A stretch of 64,000 nucleotides of DNA from an uncultured Ferrovibrio sp. (GTDB lineage: Bacteria; Pseudomonadota; Alphaproteobacteria; Ferrovibrionales; Ferrovibrionaceae), in contig NZ_CALGPC010000018.1 of the NCBI RefSeq assembly GCF_937960835.1, forward strand, positions 1 through 64,000. The letters run 5' to 3'. Below, piece after piece: positions 43,381-52,266 of the stretch (within the stretch, counting starts at the first letter, position 1; each line of letters opens with the position of its first letter). Under the pieces are notes generated by a model. The model saw nothing but the letters and a program-made list of their open reading frames with translations, did no database searches and was not told the DNA's origin. A program made the translations under genes and the position numbers.

Positions 43381-44364
43381 TCAGGCCAAGCTGGCCGGGG
43401 CGCGGGAGGTGGAGGTCCGACGTTGCGGTTTCCGGCGCGGGCGGAGTTTCGCTTCGCTTTTGGCGGCGGCCTTCTTTTTTGGCGGATTGAAGGGCGGCGG
43501 CTTAGCCGACACGCCCAGCCGTCGTGCCAGCCGCATCGCGTCGAAGGGCGCGTGCACCTTTGCGTCATTGTCGAAGTAGACGAAAATGTCACGCTTGCGG
43601 CGCGGCGCTTTCCTGCCGATCCGGTTGGCGCCGCGCGGCTCGCCGCCCTCGGCCCAGGTCCTGAATTTCCGCGCCCATCGGTCCAGTGCGCTGGTGGTGT
43701 AGCGGTTGACATAAAGTTGCTCGGAGCCATGCAGGCGTGCGTAGATGAAATCGGATGTGACATCTTCCAGGCAGGGCCATTCCACCGCGTCGGCCACTAC
43801 CAGCGCAACGTCATGCTCCCGCAGCAGGTCGATGAAGCGGGAATCGCGGAAACTGTCATGCCGGATTTCGAGCGCGTGCCGCATCGGGCGCTTGGCATCC
43901 GGCGTCAGAAAGGCGCCGCCCTTGATGGGCCGGTCATGGCGGGCCGCCAGCTTGGAAGCTTCTTCGGTGTCATGCGGCAAAAGCCTCAGGAAGGCCGCCA
44001 GACTTTTCTCATCGAAGCGGTAGCTTGGCGGCATCTGCCACAGGATCGGCCCAAGCTTCGGCCCCAGCGCCAGCAGGCCGGAGGCGAGGAAATTGGCAAG
44101 CGCGCTGCGGGCATCGCGCAGGCGCAGGATATGGGTGATGTAGCGAGGCGCCTTGATGGAGAAGACGAAGTCCTCTGGCGCCACGGCGGCCCAGCGCTTA
44201 AAGCTTGCCGGCCATTGAGAGCCGTAAAACGTGCCGTTCACCTCGATGCTGGGGAAGGTGGCCGCGGCATAGGCCATTTCATCCTTCTGCCTCAGCCCTT
44301 CGGGATAGAAGACGCCGCGCCACGGGGTATAGGTCCAACCGGAAATCCCGATCCGTATGGTCAT
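43381..44364 (-). CDS. DUF72 (YecE-like) protein
   Basis: The 327-residue protein has the TIM-barrel DUF72 pattern: IRIGISGWTYTPWRGVFYP at the start, FPSIEVNGTFYGSQ, DFVFSIKAPRYITH, and RLHGSEQLYVNRYT with the late DIFVYFDND. The C-terminus (about 290-327) is a lysine/arginine/proline-rich tail, which is not part of the family domain and may bind nucleic acid. The function of DUF72 is unknown. ATG 44364. Confidence 0.85.
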   Translation of the reverse strand: MTIRIGISGWTYTPWRGVFYPEGLRQKDEMAYAAATFPSIEVNGTFYGSQWPASFKRWAAVAPEDFVFSIKAPRYITHILRLRDARSALANFLASGLLALGPKLGPILWQMPPSYRFDEKSLAAFLRLLPHDTEEASKLAARHDRPIKGGAFLTPDAKRPMRHALEIRHDSFRDSRFIDLLREHDVALVVADAVEWPCLEDVTSDFIYARLHGSEQLYVNRYTTSALDRWARKFRTWAEGGEPRGANRIGRKAPRRKRDIFVYFDNDAKVHAPFDAMRLARRLGVSAKPPPFNPPKKKAAAKSEAKLRPRRKPQRRTSTSRAPASLA

Positions 44365-44503
44365 GAGGCTGCAACGCTCGCCGGAAAAACAGGTTCCGGC
44401 CTAAGCGGTTAGCGACGTAAATATCGCGAGTTTGCCCCTGTACTTTTCGCCCGTCCTGCGGGTATTTATTTCCGGCCCTCAGATGGGCAGGCAAGGGGGA
44501 CAG

Positions 44504-45970
44504 GTGAAGGGGATCGGCGACAAACGCATTCTGGTCCTGCTGATCAGTGGACTGCTTATCGGCGGGTTCCTGGTAACGTCGCTGGCGAGCTATTTCGTGT
44601 CCCGGGAGTCGCTGCGCGAGGCGGTGATCCGGAACGAGCTGCCGCTAACCTCCGACAACATCTATTCCGAAATCCAGAAGGACCTGATCCAGCCGATCCT
44701 GATCTCGTCGGTGATGGCGAGCGACACCTTCATGCGCAACTGGGTGCTGGGCGGCGAAGTTGACCCCATCCACATGATTCAGTATCTGCGCGAGATCAAG
44801 CAAAGCTATAACGCCTTTACCAGCTTCTTCGTCTCCGAGAAAACGCGGATCTATTACCACGCCGAAGGCATCCTCAAGACAGTGCATCAGGAGGAGCCGC
44901 GCGATGAATGGTATTTCCGCGTCAAGCAGATGACCGCCCCCTACGAGATCAATGTCGATCCGGACATGGCCAATCAGGATGCGATGACGATCTTCATCAA
45001 CTATCGCGTCTTCGATTACGACAACAAGTTCATCGGCGCGACCGGGGTGGGGCTGACCGTCAACGCGGTACGCTCGCTGATCGATGACTACCAAAATCGC
45101 TTCGGGCGGACGGTCTATTTCACCGACGCTACGGGGAGGATCGTCCTGATCGGCGGCGGCAACGCCGTGCCCGAGGATCATGTCGAGCAACGCGGCGGTC
45201 TCGGCGCACTGATGACGCAATGGTCGCGGCAGGAGACCCGGTCGCTGGAATACGACTATCAGGGGCACAAGCGGCTGCTGAACGTTCGCTTCATCCCCGA
45301 ACTCGACTGGTTTCTGCTGGTGGAGAAAGATGCCGAAGGAGATCTCGCCGGCATCCGCAAGGCGCTTTATGTCAACATCCTGATCTGCATCGCTATCACC
45401 GGCCTGGTGCTGTTCGCGACTTGGCTGACGATCACACGGTTTCAGCGGCGCCTGGAGGCGATGGCGACCACCGACCGGCTCACCGGGCTGGCCAGCCGCC
45501 ATGCCTATGACATCCTGATGGATCAGGCGATCCGCGACGCACGGCGCTTCGGTCAGCCGCTCACCATCGTCATGCTGGATGTCGATCACTTCAAGTCGAT
45601 CAATGATGGCTTCGGTCATGTGGCGGGCGACCGCGTGCTGTGCGGCGTGGCGAATGCGATGCGCGCCAGTCTGCGCTCGTCCGACATCATCTGCCGCTGG
45701 GGGGGCGAGGAATTCTTGGTAGCCTTGCGCAACTGCGATCTGGCAAATGCCGAACGGATTGCGGAGACGGTCCGCCAGACCGTGGCGCAGGCCGATTTCA
45801 CCTTCGAAGGGCGCATCATTCCGGCCACGGTCAGTATCGGTGTCGCCAAGCTGGAGCCCGAGGAAGACGCCGAAGGATTGATCTCACGCGCCGATGCCGC
45901 ACTTTATGCGGCAAAACAGGCGGGCAGGAATTGCGTGCGGTCTACTCTGGAGGCGCCCGAGACAGCATGA
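44504..45970 (+). CDS. Membrane diguanylate cyclase with Cache-type sensor
   Basis: The product has 488 residues when the GTG at 44504 is used, supported by AAGGGGG five bases upstream (ATG at 44483 or 44432 would extend it). A first span (about 8-28), a periplasmic dCache-like region (about 35-290, with YDYDN-type FINYRVFDYDNKFIGATGVG), a second span (about 298-318) and a GGDEF domain follow. The active site is intact: GGEEF at 400-404, DVDHFKSIND, and the inhibitory RSSD at 391-394. It should make c-di-GMP in response to a periplasmic ligand, unlike the degenerate GGDEF protein at 13774-14970. Confidence 0.88.
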   Translation: MKGIGDKRILVLLISGLLIGGFLVTSLASYFVSRESLREAVIRNELPLTSDNIYSEIQKDLIQPILISSVMASDTFMRNWVLGGEVDPIHMIQYLREIKQSYNAFTSFFVSEKTRIYYHAEGILKTVHQEEPRDEWYFRVKQMTAPYEINVDPDMANQDAMTIFINYRVFDYDNKFIGATGVGLTVNAVRSLIDDYQNRFGRTVYFTDATGRIVLIGGGNAVPEDHVEQRGGLGALMTQWSRQETRSLEYDYQGHKRLLNVRFIPELDWFLLVEKDAEGDLAGIRKALYVNILICIAITGLVLFATWLTITRFQRRLEAMATTDRLTGLASRHAYDILMDQAIRDARRFGQPLTIVMLDVDHFKSINDGFGHVAGDRVLCGVANAMRASLRSSDIICRWGGEEFLVALRNCDLANAERIAETVRQTVAQADFTFEGRIIPATVSIGVAKLEPEEDAEGLISRADAALYAAKQAGRNCVRSTLEAPETA

Positions 45971-45975
45971 GTAGC

Positions 45976-46065
45976 TGGCGGATGGGGTGAGATTCGAACT
46001 CACGGTACCGTTGCCGGTACGGCGGTTTTCAAGACCGCTGCCTTAAACCACTCGGCCACCCATCC
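45976..46065 (-). tRNA. tRNA-Ser (anticodon UGA)
   Basis: The 90-base gene folds as a class II tRNA: acceptor GGATGGG/CCCATCC, anticodon stem GCGGT/ACCGC with loop CTTGAAA (anticodon TGA), a long variable arm (CGTACCGGCAACGGTACCG) and TTCGAAT in the T loop. The discriminator is G and CCA is encoded. The long variable arm is the mark of tRNA-Ser. Confidence 0.96.
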
Positions 46066-46144
46066 ACGTCCTGTTTCCGGGGCCGGTGATACGGCGCGGT
46101 AGCGGCGCCGTCAACCCGGCTGGCCGGCGCCGATGCGGGTGCCG

Positions 46145-46957
46145 TCAATGCGGACCGGGCAGGACCAGAACGGTCGGCTTCCTGGGCAGGCTGGCGCGGG
46201 AGACCAGGGTGGTGGCGCTGTCGTTCAGCTTGATCTCATGTCCATCCAACCGGGCCAGGAAGCGCTCCAGCGTCGCCTCGCTGAAATAATGCATCGGGAT
46301 GACCAGCGGCGCCTTCACTTGGTCGACCACCTCCCGCATCTCCACAATGTTGAGCGTGAAGCCGCCATCTACCGGCACGAACAGCACGTCGATCTTGCCG
46401 AGATCGGCCAGGTGTCCGGGTGTCAGCTTATGATGCAGATGCCCGAGATGGGCGATGCATAGGCCGGCCACGTCGAAGATGAAGATCGAATTGCCGTCAT
46501 ATTCCGTGGTCTCGCCATAGCCGCGGATGTTGGTCGGCACGTTGCGCACGCGCATGTCCTTGAGCTGGACATTGTGCCGCGCCGGCTTGCCGTCATGCGG
46601 CCAGCCGCGCAGGACATGCAAAATGGCAGGGTCCGGCGCATAGCTGAAATGCGTGCTGTGCGCATGGTTCATCGTCACGATGTCGGGCCGCACCGGCGGC
46701 TGGATGTAATCGTTGTAATCGGTAGCGGCGATCACCCCTTGAGGGCTCTCGATCATGAAGGTCGCATGGCCGATGAAGGTGATGCGGGCGCTGTTTTCGG
46801 GGATGGCGGCCAGCCGCAATGCGGCAGGCATCACACGCGGCGCCAATTCCGCTACGGCGCCAAGGCAGGCGGCCATCAGCCGGCCGGGGAAAAGCATCAT
46901 GACAACGAGGCAAACAACAACGCAAACGGCGACGGACACGGCCTGGCGGCGGAACAT
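46145..46957 (-). CDS. Exported metallo-beta-lactamase-fold protein, UlaG-like
   Basis: The 270-residue protein has an N-terminal hydrophobic segment (residues 8-30), so it is secreted or membrane-anchored. The fold resembles UlaG/MBL hydrolases: ITFIGHATFMIESPQGVIAATD, a metal-motif-like TMNHAHSTHFSYA, then IAHLGHLHHKL and VIPMHYFSE. The standard HxHxDH is HAHSTH here, so the metal-binding aspartate is replaced by threonine and one metal site is probably weak or lost. Substrate unknown. Confidence 0.78.
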   Translation of the reverse strand: MFRRQAVSVAVCVVVCLVVMMLFPGRLMAACLGAVAELAPRVMPAALRLAAIPENSARITFIGHATFMIESPQGVIAATDYNDYIQPPVRPDIVTMNHAHSTHFSYAPDPAILHVLRGWPHDGKPARHNVQLKDMRVRNVPTNIRGYGETTEYDGNSIFIFDVAGLCIAHLGHLHHKLTPGHLADLGKIDVLFVPVDGGFTLNIVEMREVVDQVKAPLVIPMHYFSEATLERFLARLDGHEIKLNDSATTLVSRASLPRKPTVLVLPGPH

Positions 46958-47145
46958 GGGTCACCTCGGGTATGGGCAGTCGGATTAGGCGGTCGAAATC
47001 GCTTCCCTGACGATAGATAGTTTTGGCGATAACTTGGGTACAGGCCGCCTTCTGCGCAGGCCCGGCCGCGTCGTGCCGGCCTTGATGCGATCCTAACGCC
47101 ACCTTTACGCAGGCGGGAAGCGGCAAAAATGCTGAACGCGGATTG

Positions 47146-47637
47146 TCAGCGGCAGAGTGGGATCTGCTCTCGCAGCAGAATTCCGCCCAGCCGGGCGTAA
47201 TATTTAAAACCTGCCCATTTTTCGGTCTTCAGACGGTCCATCAGATCATAGGTCTGCTTGCAGACTCCGTCGTTGACTTCGACCGCCTTGATGGTTGCCA
47301 CGACGGAATCCGTTTCCCATTGCTGCATCTGTCGGCGGTTGGGGTAGATGCGGCTGATTGCCTGGCGCCGCAATTCGACGGCGGCGCGCAGGCGATCGCC
47401 ATGCTCCTGATCGAAGCGGTACCATTCCTCCAGCGCCGCCTGACCTTTCACCGGATCGGCCAGGGCGCAGCGGCGCAGGATCTCACGGATCTGCATGCCG
47501 GTGCGGACTTCGGCTTCGGCTTCGGCTTCCTTTTCGTTGAAGCAGAGCTGCTTGCCGCTTTGGGCAGGCGTTGCTTGCTGCGCCCAGCCCGGGGCGGCAA
47601 AAAGCAGCAGCGCGACAATTCCCAAACGGCCGATCAC
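47146..47637 (-). CDS. Exported hypothetical protein
   Basis: The 163-residue protein has a signal peptide (VALLLFAAPGWAQQ, cleavage near 20) and a helical, charged mature part with an EAEAEAE run encoded by a GGCTTC hexamer repeat, plus three cysteines (LCFNEKE, RRCALAD, VCKQTYD) that may form disulfides. I recognise no family. It follows the MmgE/PrpD gene by 36 bases on the same strand, so it may be co-transcribed. Confidence 0.65.
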   Translation of the reverse strand: MIGRLGIVALLLFAAPGWAQQATPAQSGKQLCFNEKEAEAEAEVRTGMQIREILRRCALADPVKGQAALEEWYRFDQEHGDRLRAAVELRRQAISRIYPNRRQMQQWETDSVVATIKAVEVNDGVCKQTYDLMDRLKTEKWAGFKYYARLGGILLREQIPLCR

Positions 47638-47672
47638 AATAAAACCTATCGCTGAAAACCAATCGCTGAGCG

Positions 47673-48977
47673 TTACTGCCCAGCCTCCGGCAGGGCCGGG
47701 ATCGGAGCATCATCGGCCAAAGCCATTACGGAATTGATAAAGCCGTCGACATCGCGCACGCCGCCGAAGGTGAGCAGCATCGCGGCTTTTTCCCGCATCG
47801 CGGCCTCATCCAGCGGGTTTTCCGGGTCGCCAAAGGCATGTTCACGCTCCGCCGTCAGTTCGGCGCCGTCGCCCAGTTTTGCCGTGACGCGGGCGCCCCA
47901 GGCCTTGGGGTAGCGGCTCAGGAAGGGTTCGGCAGTCTGCACCGAAACCGTTGCGGCCTGGGCGGCGAGGCGGGCGCGGGCATCCGCATCGAAGCTGCTG
48001 AAATCGACCTTGCCGTCAGTGATTGCGGCGGCTGCGGTATGCTGCAGGGAGAATTTCGCCTCATATTCGCTCTGCGGCGCCACGCGGTCGCAGACGTCCA
48101 GCGCGGCCTGATAGGTCGCGACATGGATCTGCTCGACCTTGCGATTGCCGACCTGGCGCGCAATTTCCAGCCCCGCATCGATCACCGGATGGGTATGACG
48201 GCAGCAGGGCCAGGGCTTGATCGAGGTCAGCCGCAACTGCCAGGGCGCGTCCGGCTCGACCAGCAGTCGTTCCGGCTTGGGATCGGCGCAGGTCGCGGCA
48301 AAGAAGCCTTTTTCACCCTCCAGAATTTTCGGCGGGCCGGAAAAGCCGCGCGCGGCCAGATCGGCGGCCAGCAGTCCGGCTTCCGCTGCGCGGCCAGCAT
48401 GCAGATGCTTGCTCATCGCGCCGGTTTCCAGGAACTGCCAAAGACCTGAGGATTGCGTGCCGGCATTGCCCAGCGCGTCGGTCATCGCTGCATGGTCGAG
48501 GCCCAGCAGGTCGCCTGCCGCATAGGCCGAGCCGAAGGGCCCGCAGGTGGCGGTATTGTGCCAAATCTTGTAATGCGCCGGCCCCACTGCCATGCCGACG
48601 CGGCAGCAGGCTTCAAAGCCGCGCAGGATCGCAGCGAGAAGGGAGCGGCCGCGCACAGCGCGCCGCCGTGCCAGTGCATATGCTGCGGGCACCACGACGC
48701 AGCCCGGATGCACCACGGAGGCGCGATGCAGATCGTCCACCTCGAGGATATGGGTCAGGCCGCCCAGCAGCAGGGCTTCGCGGCCCATGGTCAGCGGCTC
48801 GCTGGCCGCCCAGTCGAGCAGGATCTTGCCCGGCTTGGTGTTGCGGCCCGCCAGGGCGTTCGCCAGTGCATCCAGGGTGAACAGGGCGGCGGCGCGATAA
48901 TCGTCATCGCTGATCGGCCGGGCGGCGATCAGGGCGGCGAGGCGGCCGGTCAGCGAGAGGGTGAGGGGAGCCGTCAT
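47673..48977 (-). CDS. MmgE/PrpD family protein
   Basis: The 434-residue protein has the MmgE/PrpD all-helical first domain (THILEVDDLHRASVVHPGCVVVPAA with the metal/active-site DD..H and HPG) and the later KPWPCCRHTHPVIDA segment. PrpD dehydrates 2-methylcitrate; many relatives act on other carboxylates or itaconate-like acids. No prpB/prpC genes are near, so a methylcitrate role is not supported. ATG 48977. Confidence 0.83.
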   Translation of the reverse strand: MTAPLTLSLTGRLAALIAARPISDDDYRAAALFTLDALANALAGRNTKPGKILLDWAASEPLTMGREALLLGGLTHILEVDDLHRASVVHPGCVVVPAAYALARRRAVRGRSLLAAILRGFEACCRVGMAVGPAHYKIWHNTATCGPFGSAYAAGDLLGLDHAAMTDALGNAGTQSSGLWQFLETGAMSKHLHAGRAAEAGLLAADLAARGFSGPPKILEGEKGFFAATCADPKPERLLVEPDAPWQLRLTSIKPWPCCRHTHPVIDAGLEIARQVGNRKVEQIHVATYQAALDVCDRVAPQSEYEAKFSLQHTAAAAITDGKVDFSSFDADARARLAAQAATVSVQTAEPFLSRYPKAWGARVTAKLGDGAELTAEREHAFGDPENPLDEAAMREKAAMLLTFGGVRDVDGFINSVMALADDAPIPALPEAGQ

Positions 48978-49079
48978 GGGAGCGTCTTTCCGAATGTCGC
49001 AACAATCCTGAAGCTTAACCGAAATTTACCACCTTAAGAGCCAAAGTCACCGGCTGATCCGGCGGGCTGGCGAATCCCT

Positions 49080-49922
49080 ATGATTGTGTATCTCGGCAAA
49101 ATCCTATGGTGGCTTGCGAGCCCGGCCAACCTGCCTTTCACCCTGGCGATCGTGGCCTTGCTGCTGATCTGCTGGCGGCGCAGCCGTGTGCTGGGGCGGC
49201 GCCTTGGCATTGCGGCATTAGGCTTGTTGCTGGTCCTTGGATTCCTGCCGGTGGGCGATGCAGTGCTGCGCCCTCTGGAGGAATATTTCCCGCCGCAGCC
49301 GCTGCCGAACAAAGTCGATGGCATCATCCTGTTGGGTGGCAGCGAAGAGGTGGAAATCGGCGAATTCCGTGGCCAGGGCGAGTTGAACAATGCCGGCGAC
49401 CGTTATGTCGCCTTCGCTGCGCTGGCATGGCAATTTCCCGAGGCGCGGCTGGTATATACCGGCGGCGGCGTGGACTGGGGGCGTACGAAGATCAACGAAA
49501 CACATATCGCGCGCGACGTTCTGGCCAAGCTGGGGCTGGACCTGCAGCGCGTTCTTTTCGACGACAAATCACGCAATACCGCGGAAAACGCCATTTATGC
49601 CAAGGCGCTGGCGCAGCCTAAGCCGGGCGAGACCTGGCTGCTCGTCACCTCCGCCATGCATATGCCGCGTTCAATAAACTGCTTTCTGGCGGTCGACTGG
49701 CCGGTTATCCCGCATGTCGTCGATTACCGCACCGGACGGTTCTTCAGCGAATTCAAGCCTGCAGTGAATTTGCTGCTGCTGGATGGTGCCGTGCGCGAGT
49801 GGATCGGCCTGATTGCCTACCGCCTGCTGGGACACACGCGGACCATTCTGCCACCGCGCGTTCAAACGAGTGAGAAAGCCGCAAATGTTGCACCGCAAGG
49901 CTTTGCCGCGGCGGCTGTGTAA
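49080..49922 (+). CDS. YdcF/ElyC-like DUF218 membrane protein
   Basis: The 280-residue protein has two N-terminal spans (about 18-35 and 40-58) and a DUF218 domain with IILLGGSEE, YTGGGVDWG, RNTAENAIYAKAL and VTSAMHMPRSINCF. ElyC-type members influence peptidoglycan or undecaprenyl-phosphate metabolism, which suits the lytic transglycosylase gene next door. The start ATG 49080 is at the family position. A C-terminal 25-residue tail is unconserved. Confidence 0.82.
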   Translation: MIVYLGKILWWLASPANLPFTLAIVALLLICWRRSRVLGRRLGIAALGLLLVLGFLPVGDAVLRPLEEYFPPQPLPNKVDGIILLGGSEEVEIGEFRGQGELNNAGDRYVAFAALAWQFPEARLVYTGGGVDWGRTKINETHIARDVLAKLGLDLQRVLFDDKSRNTAENAIYAKALAQPKPGETWLLVTSAMHMPRSINCFLAVDWPVIPHVVDYRTGRFFSEFKPAVNLLLLDGAVREWIGLIAYRLLGHTRTILPPRVQTSEKAANVAPQGFAAAAV

Positions 49923-49971
49923 GGTAACACCCCCAGATGCGTTTGTTTTGGTGCGATTCGGAGGACTGATC

Positions 49972-51159
49972 ATGGGGCGGATGCGAGTTGGGTTCGTGGC
50001 ATTGGCCTTCGGTCTGGTTGCCGCCTGCGGCGCCAGCCAGTCGCCCGCACCCGAAGCCGGCGCGACCGTCGCATCCTCCGCACCGACGGCGCCCGCCTCC
50101 GTGACTGAGCAGACGGCCGCTCCGGCGAATGAAACGGTTACGGCTGCTGCACCCACCCCACCGGCGAATGCAGCAGCATCGGTTGGCGCTCAAGCCCAGT
50201 CTGTTTCTTTCGATCGCGCTGCCTTCGACAGTTTCCTGTCGGAAATCCGTGCCGAGGCATTGCAGAAGGGGATCAAACCTGCCGTCCTCGACGTCGCGCT
50301 GGCTGATGTCGAGCCGGTGATGCGCATCATCGAGCGCGATCGCAATCAGGCCGAATTCAAACTATCCTTCACCACCTATCGCGACCGCGTGATCACGCCG
50401 GCAAATGTCGCCCGCGGCCAGAAGCTGCGCGACGAGCATCAGGCTTTGCTGCGGCAGGTGGCGCAGCGCTACGGTGTGCAGCCGCGCTTCATCCTTGCGA
50501 TCTGGGGCATCGAAACGCGCTACGGCGCGGTGAAGGCGGACGTGCCGCTGATTCATTCACTGGCGACCTTGGCCTATGACCGGCGCCGCTCGGCCTATTT
50601 CCGCAACGAATTGTTCGCCGCGCTGACCATGCTGGACCGTGGTTACATTGATCTTGCGACCATGAAGGGGTCTTGGGCCGGCGCGATGGGCCAGCCGCAA
50701 TTCATGCCGACCAGCTATCTGGCCTATGCCGAGGATTTCGACGGCGATGGCCGCCGCGACATCTGGGCCAATACCGGCGATGTCTTCGCCTCCATCGCCA
50801 ATTACCTCGCCAAGCATGGCTGGACGACCGCGCAGACCTGGGGACGCGAGGTGAAGGTGCCGGCATCGCTGCAATCCCGGCTGGGCGAGTTCGCCCGCGA
50901 GGGCAAGTCCGGCTGCCGCGCCATCGATCAGATGAGCAAGGATCTGCCGCTGACGGAATGGGAAAAGCTTGGCGTGCGCCGGCCTGATGGCGGCGAACTG
51001 CCGAAGGTGCAGGTCAGCGGCGCGCTGGTGCAGCCCGATGGCCCCGGCGGTCCGAGCTTCCTCGTCTACAACAATTACCGCTCAATCCTTCGTTATAACT
51101 GCGCCCACCATTATGCGCTGACCGTCAGCCTCCTTGCCGACCGGCTGGGGGACGGGTAG
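49972..51159 (+). CDS. Lytic murein transglycosylase, MltB type
   Basis: The 395-residue protein is a lipoprotein: the signal ends in the lipobox LVAAC, followed by an alanine/proline-rich linker (about 20-75). The SLT_2-type catalytic domain spans about 80-395, with GIETRYG (catalytic glutamate), MGQPQFMPTSYLAYAEDFDGDG and IANYLAKHGW. It cleaves the glycan of peptidoglycan from the periplasmic side of the outer membrane. ATG 49972 with GGAGGA upstream; the frame is open to 49813 but that overlaps the previous gene. It leads the rlpA-dacC block. Confidence 0.87.
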   Translation: MGRMRVGFVALAFGLVAACGASQSPAPEAGATVASSAPTAPASVTEQTAAPANETVTAAAPTPPANAAASVGAQAQSVSFDRAAFDSFLSEIRAEALQKGIKPAVLDVALADVEPVMRIIERDRNQAEFKLSFTTYRDRVITPANVARGQKLRDEHQALLRQVAQRYGVQPRFILAIWGIETRYGAVKADVPLIHSLATLAYDRRRSAYFRNELFAALTMLDRGYIDLATMKGSWAGAMGQPQFMPTSYLAYAEDFDGDGRRDIWANTGDVFASIANYLAKHGWTTAQTWGREVKVPASLQSRLGEFAREGKSGCRAIDQMSKDLPLTEWEKLGVRRPDGGELPKVQVSGALVQPDGPGGPSFLVYNNYRSILRYNCAHHYALTVSLLADRLGDG

Positions 51160-51177
51160 TATGCCCAACATATAGCT

Positions 51178-52266
51178 ATGCATTACAAACTATACGCCAT
51201 CCCTTGCTTTCTCCGGGGGGGTCGGGGGGTCGCCCGAACCGCTTGGGCCAAGTCTGTCCGTCCTGTTGTTCTGGTGGCCGGAGCCTTGCTGGGGCTGGCC
51301 GGATGCGCCGAGACGGCCCTGGTGAATCATGCCGCGAAATCGCTCGGCCGCGGCGATACCCAGGTGGCCGGGCCGGCCCGCGGCGGCGTCTACAAGGTCG
51401 GCAATCCCTACCAGATCAACGGCGTCTGGTATTACCCCAAGGAAGATCCGAACTACGACGAAACCGGCATCGGTTCCTGGTATGGTGAGCAGTTCCACGC
51501 CAAGGTAACCGCCAACGGCGAAATCTTCGACATGAACGAGGTGACGGCGGCCCATCCGACGCTGCCGATGCCCTCGCTGGTGCGGGTCACCAATCTGGAA
51601 AATGGCCGTTCGATCGTCGTTCGGGTGAATGACCGCGGACCTTATGTGAACGGCCGCATCATCGATCTGTCGCGCCGGTCTGCTCAGTTGCTTGGTTTTG
51701 AGCGGCAGGGCACGGCGCGCGTCCGCGTGCAGTATATCGGTCCGGCCCCGCTGGCCGGCGGCGAGACCATGGTCGCCTCGCGCAGTGTCGGCGGTGACGA
51801 ACGGCCCGCAGCCGCGCCGCGCGCAACCGTGTCGGCGGAAGCCCTGCCGCCGCCGCCCGGCGTCAAAGGCCGCAGCGCGGATGTAACAGCCCCGGCGCAG
51901 AGCCAGCCGTCGCCCATGCAGATCCTGGCAGCGCAGAATCCGAAGTCGGATGCTGCCGAAGCTCCCAGCGTCAACCTGGCTGCTGCCCCGGCGATAGACC
52001 TGGCTAATCAGAAGGTGGAAGTCGGCCCCGCACGCGGCGGACAGATCTATGTGCAGGTTGGCGCCTTCACGGTGCACGAGAATGCGCATAAGCTGGCCGC
52101 GCGGATGTCGGTGATCGGCCCGGTCGGCGTCAGTTCGACATTCGTGAACCAGCAGGAATACTTCCGTGTACGGCTTGGGCCATACGATCAGGTCGCCGCA
52201 GCCGACCAGGCCCTGCAGCAAGTGATCTCTAGCGGACATACCAATGCGCGTATCATTGTGGATTAA
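51178..52266 (+). CDS. rlpA: RlpA-like septal lytic transglycosylase with SPOR domain
   Basis: The 362-residue lipoprotein has a lipobox LAGC near residue 43 after an unusually long N-terminal stretch, then the DPBB RlpA domain (GIGSWYGEQFHAKVTANGE, AAHPTLPMPS, VVRVNDRGPY, RIIDLSRRSAQLLG) and a C-terminal SPOR domain (about 283-360) that binds denuded glycans at the division site. The middle (about 205-280) is a disordered proline/alanine linker. The coding region crosses a G7 and a G6 tract at 51215-51229. It overlaps dacC by 23 bases. Confidence 0.85.
   Translation: MHYKLYAIPCFLRGGRGVARTAWAKSVRPVVLVAGALLGLAGCAETALVNHAAKSLGRGDTQVAGPARGGVYKVGNPYQINGVWYYPKEDPNYDETGIGSWYGEQFHAKVTANGEIFDMNEVTAAHPTLPMPSLVRVTNLENGRSIVVRVNDRGPYVNGRIIDLSRRSAQLLGFERQGTARVRVQYIGPAPLAGGETMVASRSVGGDERPAAAPRATVSAEALPPPPGVKGRSADVTAPAQSQPSPMQILAAQNPKSDAAEAPSVNLAAAPAIDLANQKVEVGPARGGQIYVQVGAFTVHENAHKLAARMSVIGPVGVSSTFVNQQEYFRVRLGPYDQVAAADQALQQVISSGHTNARIIVD

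Noticed and set aside
47509..47530. Short TTCGGC hexamer repeat as a possible regulatory microsatellite
   Set aside because: It lies inside the exported hypothetical gene, keeps the frame, and only encodes an EAEAEAE run; three to four copies are unremarkable.
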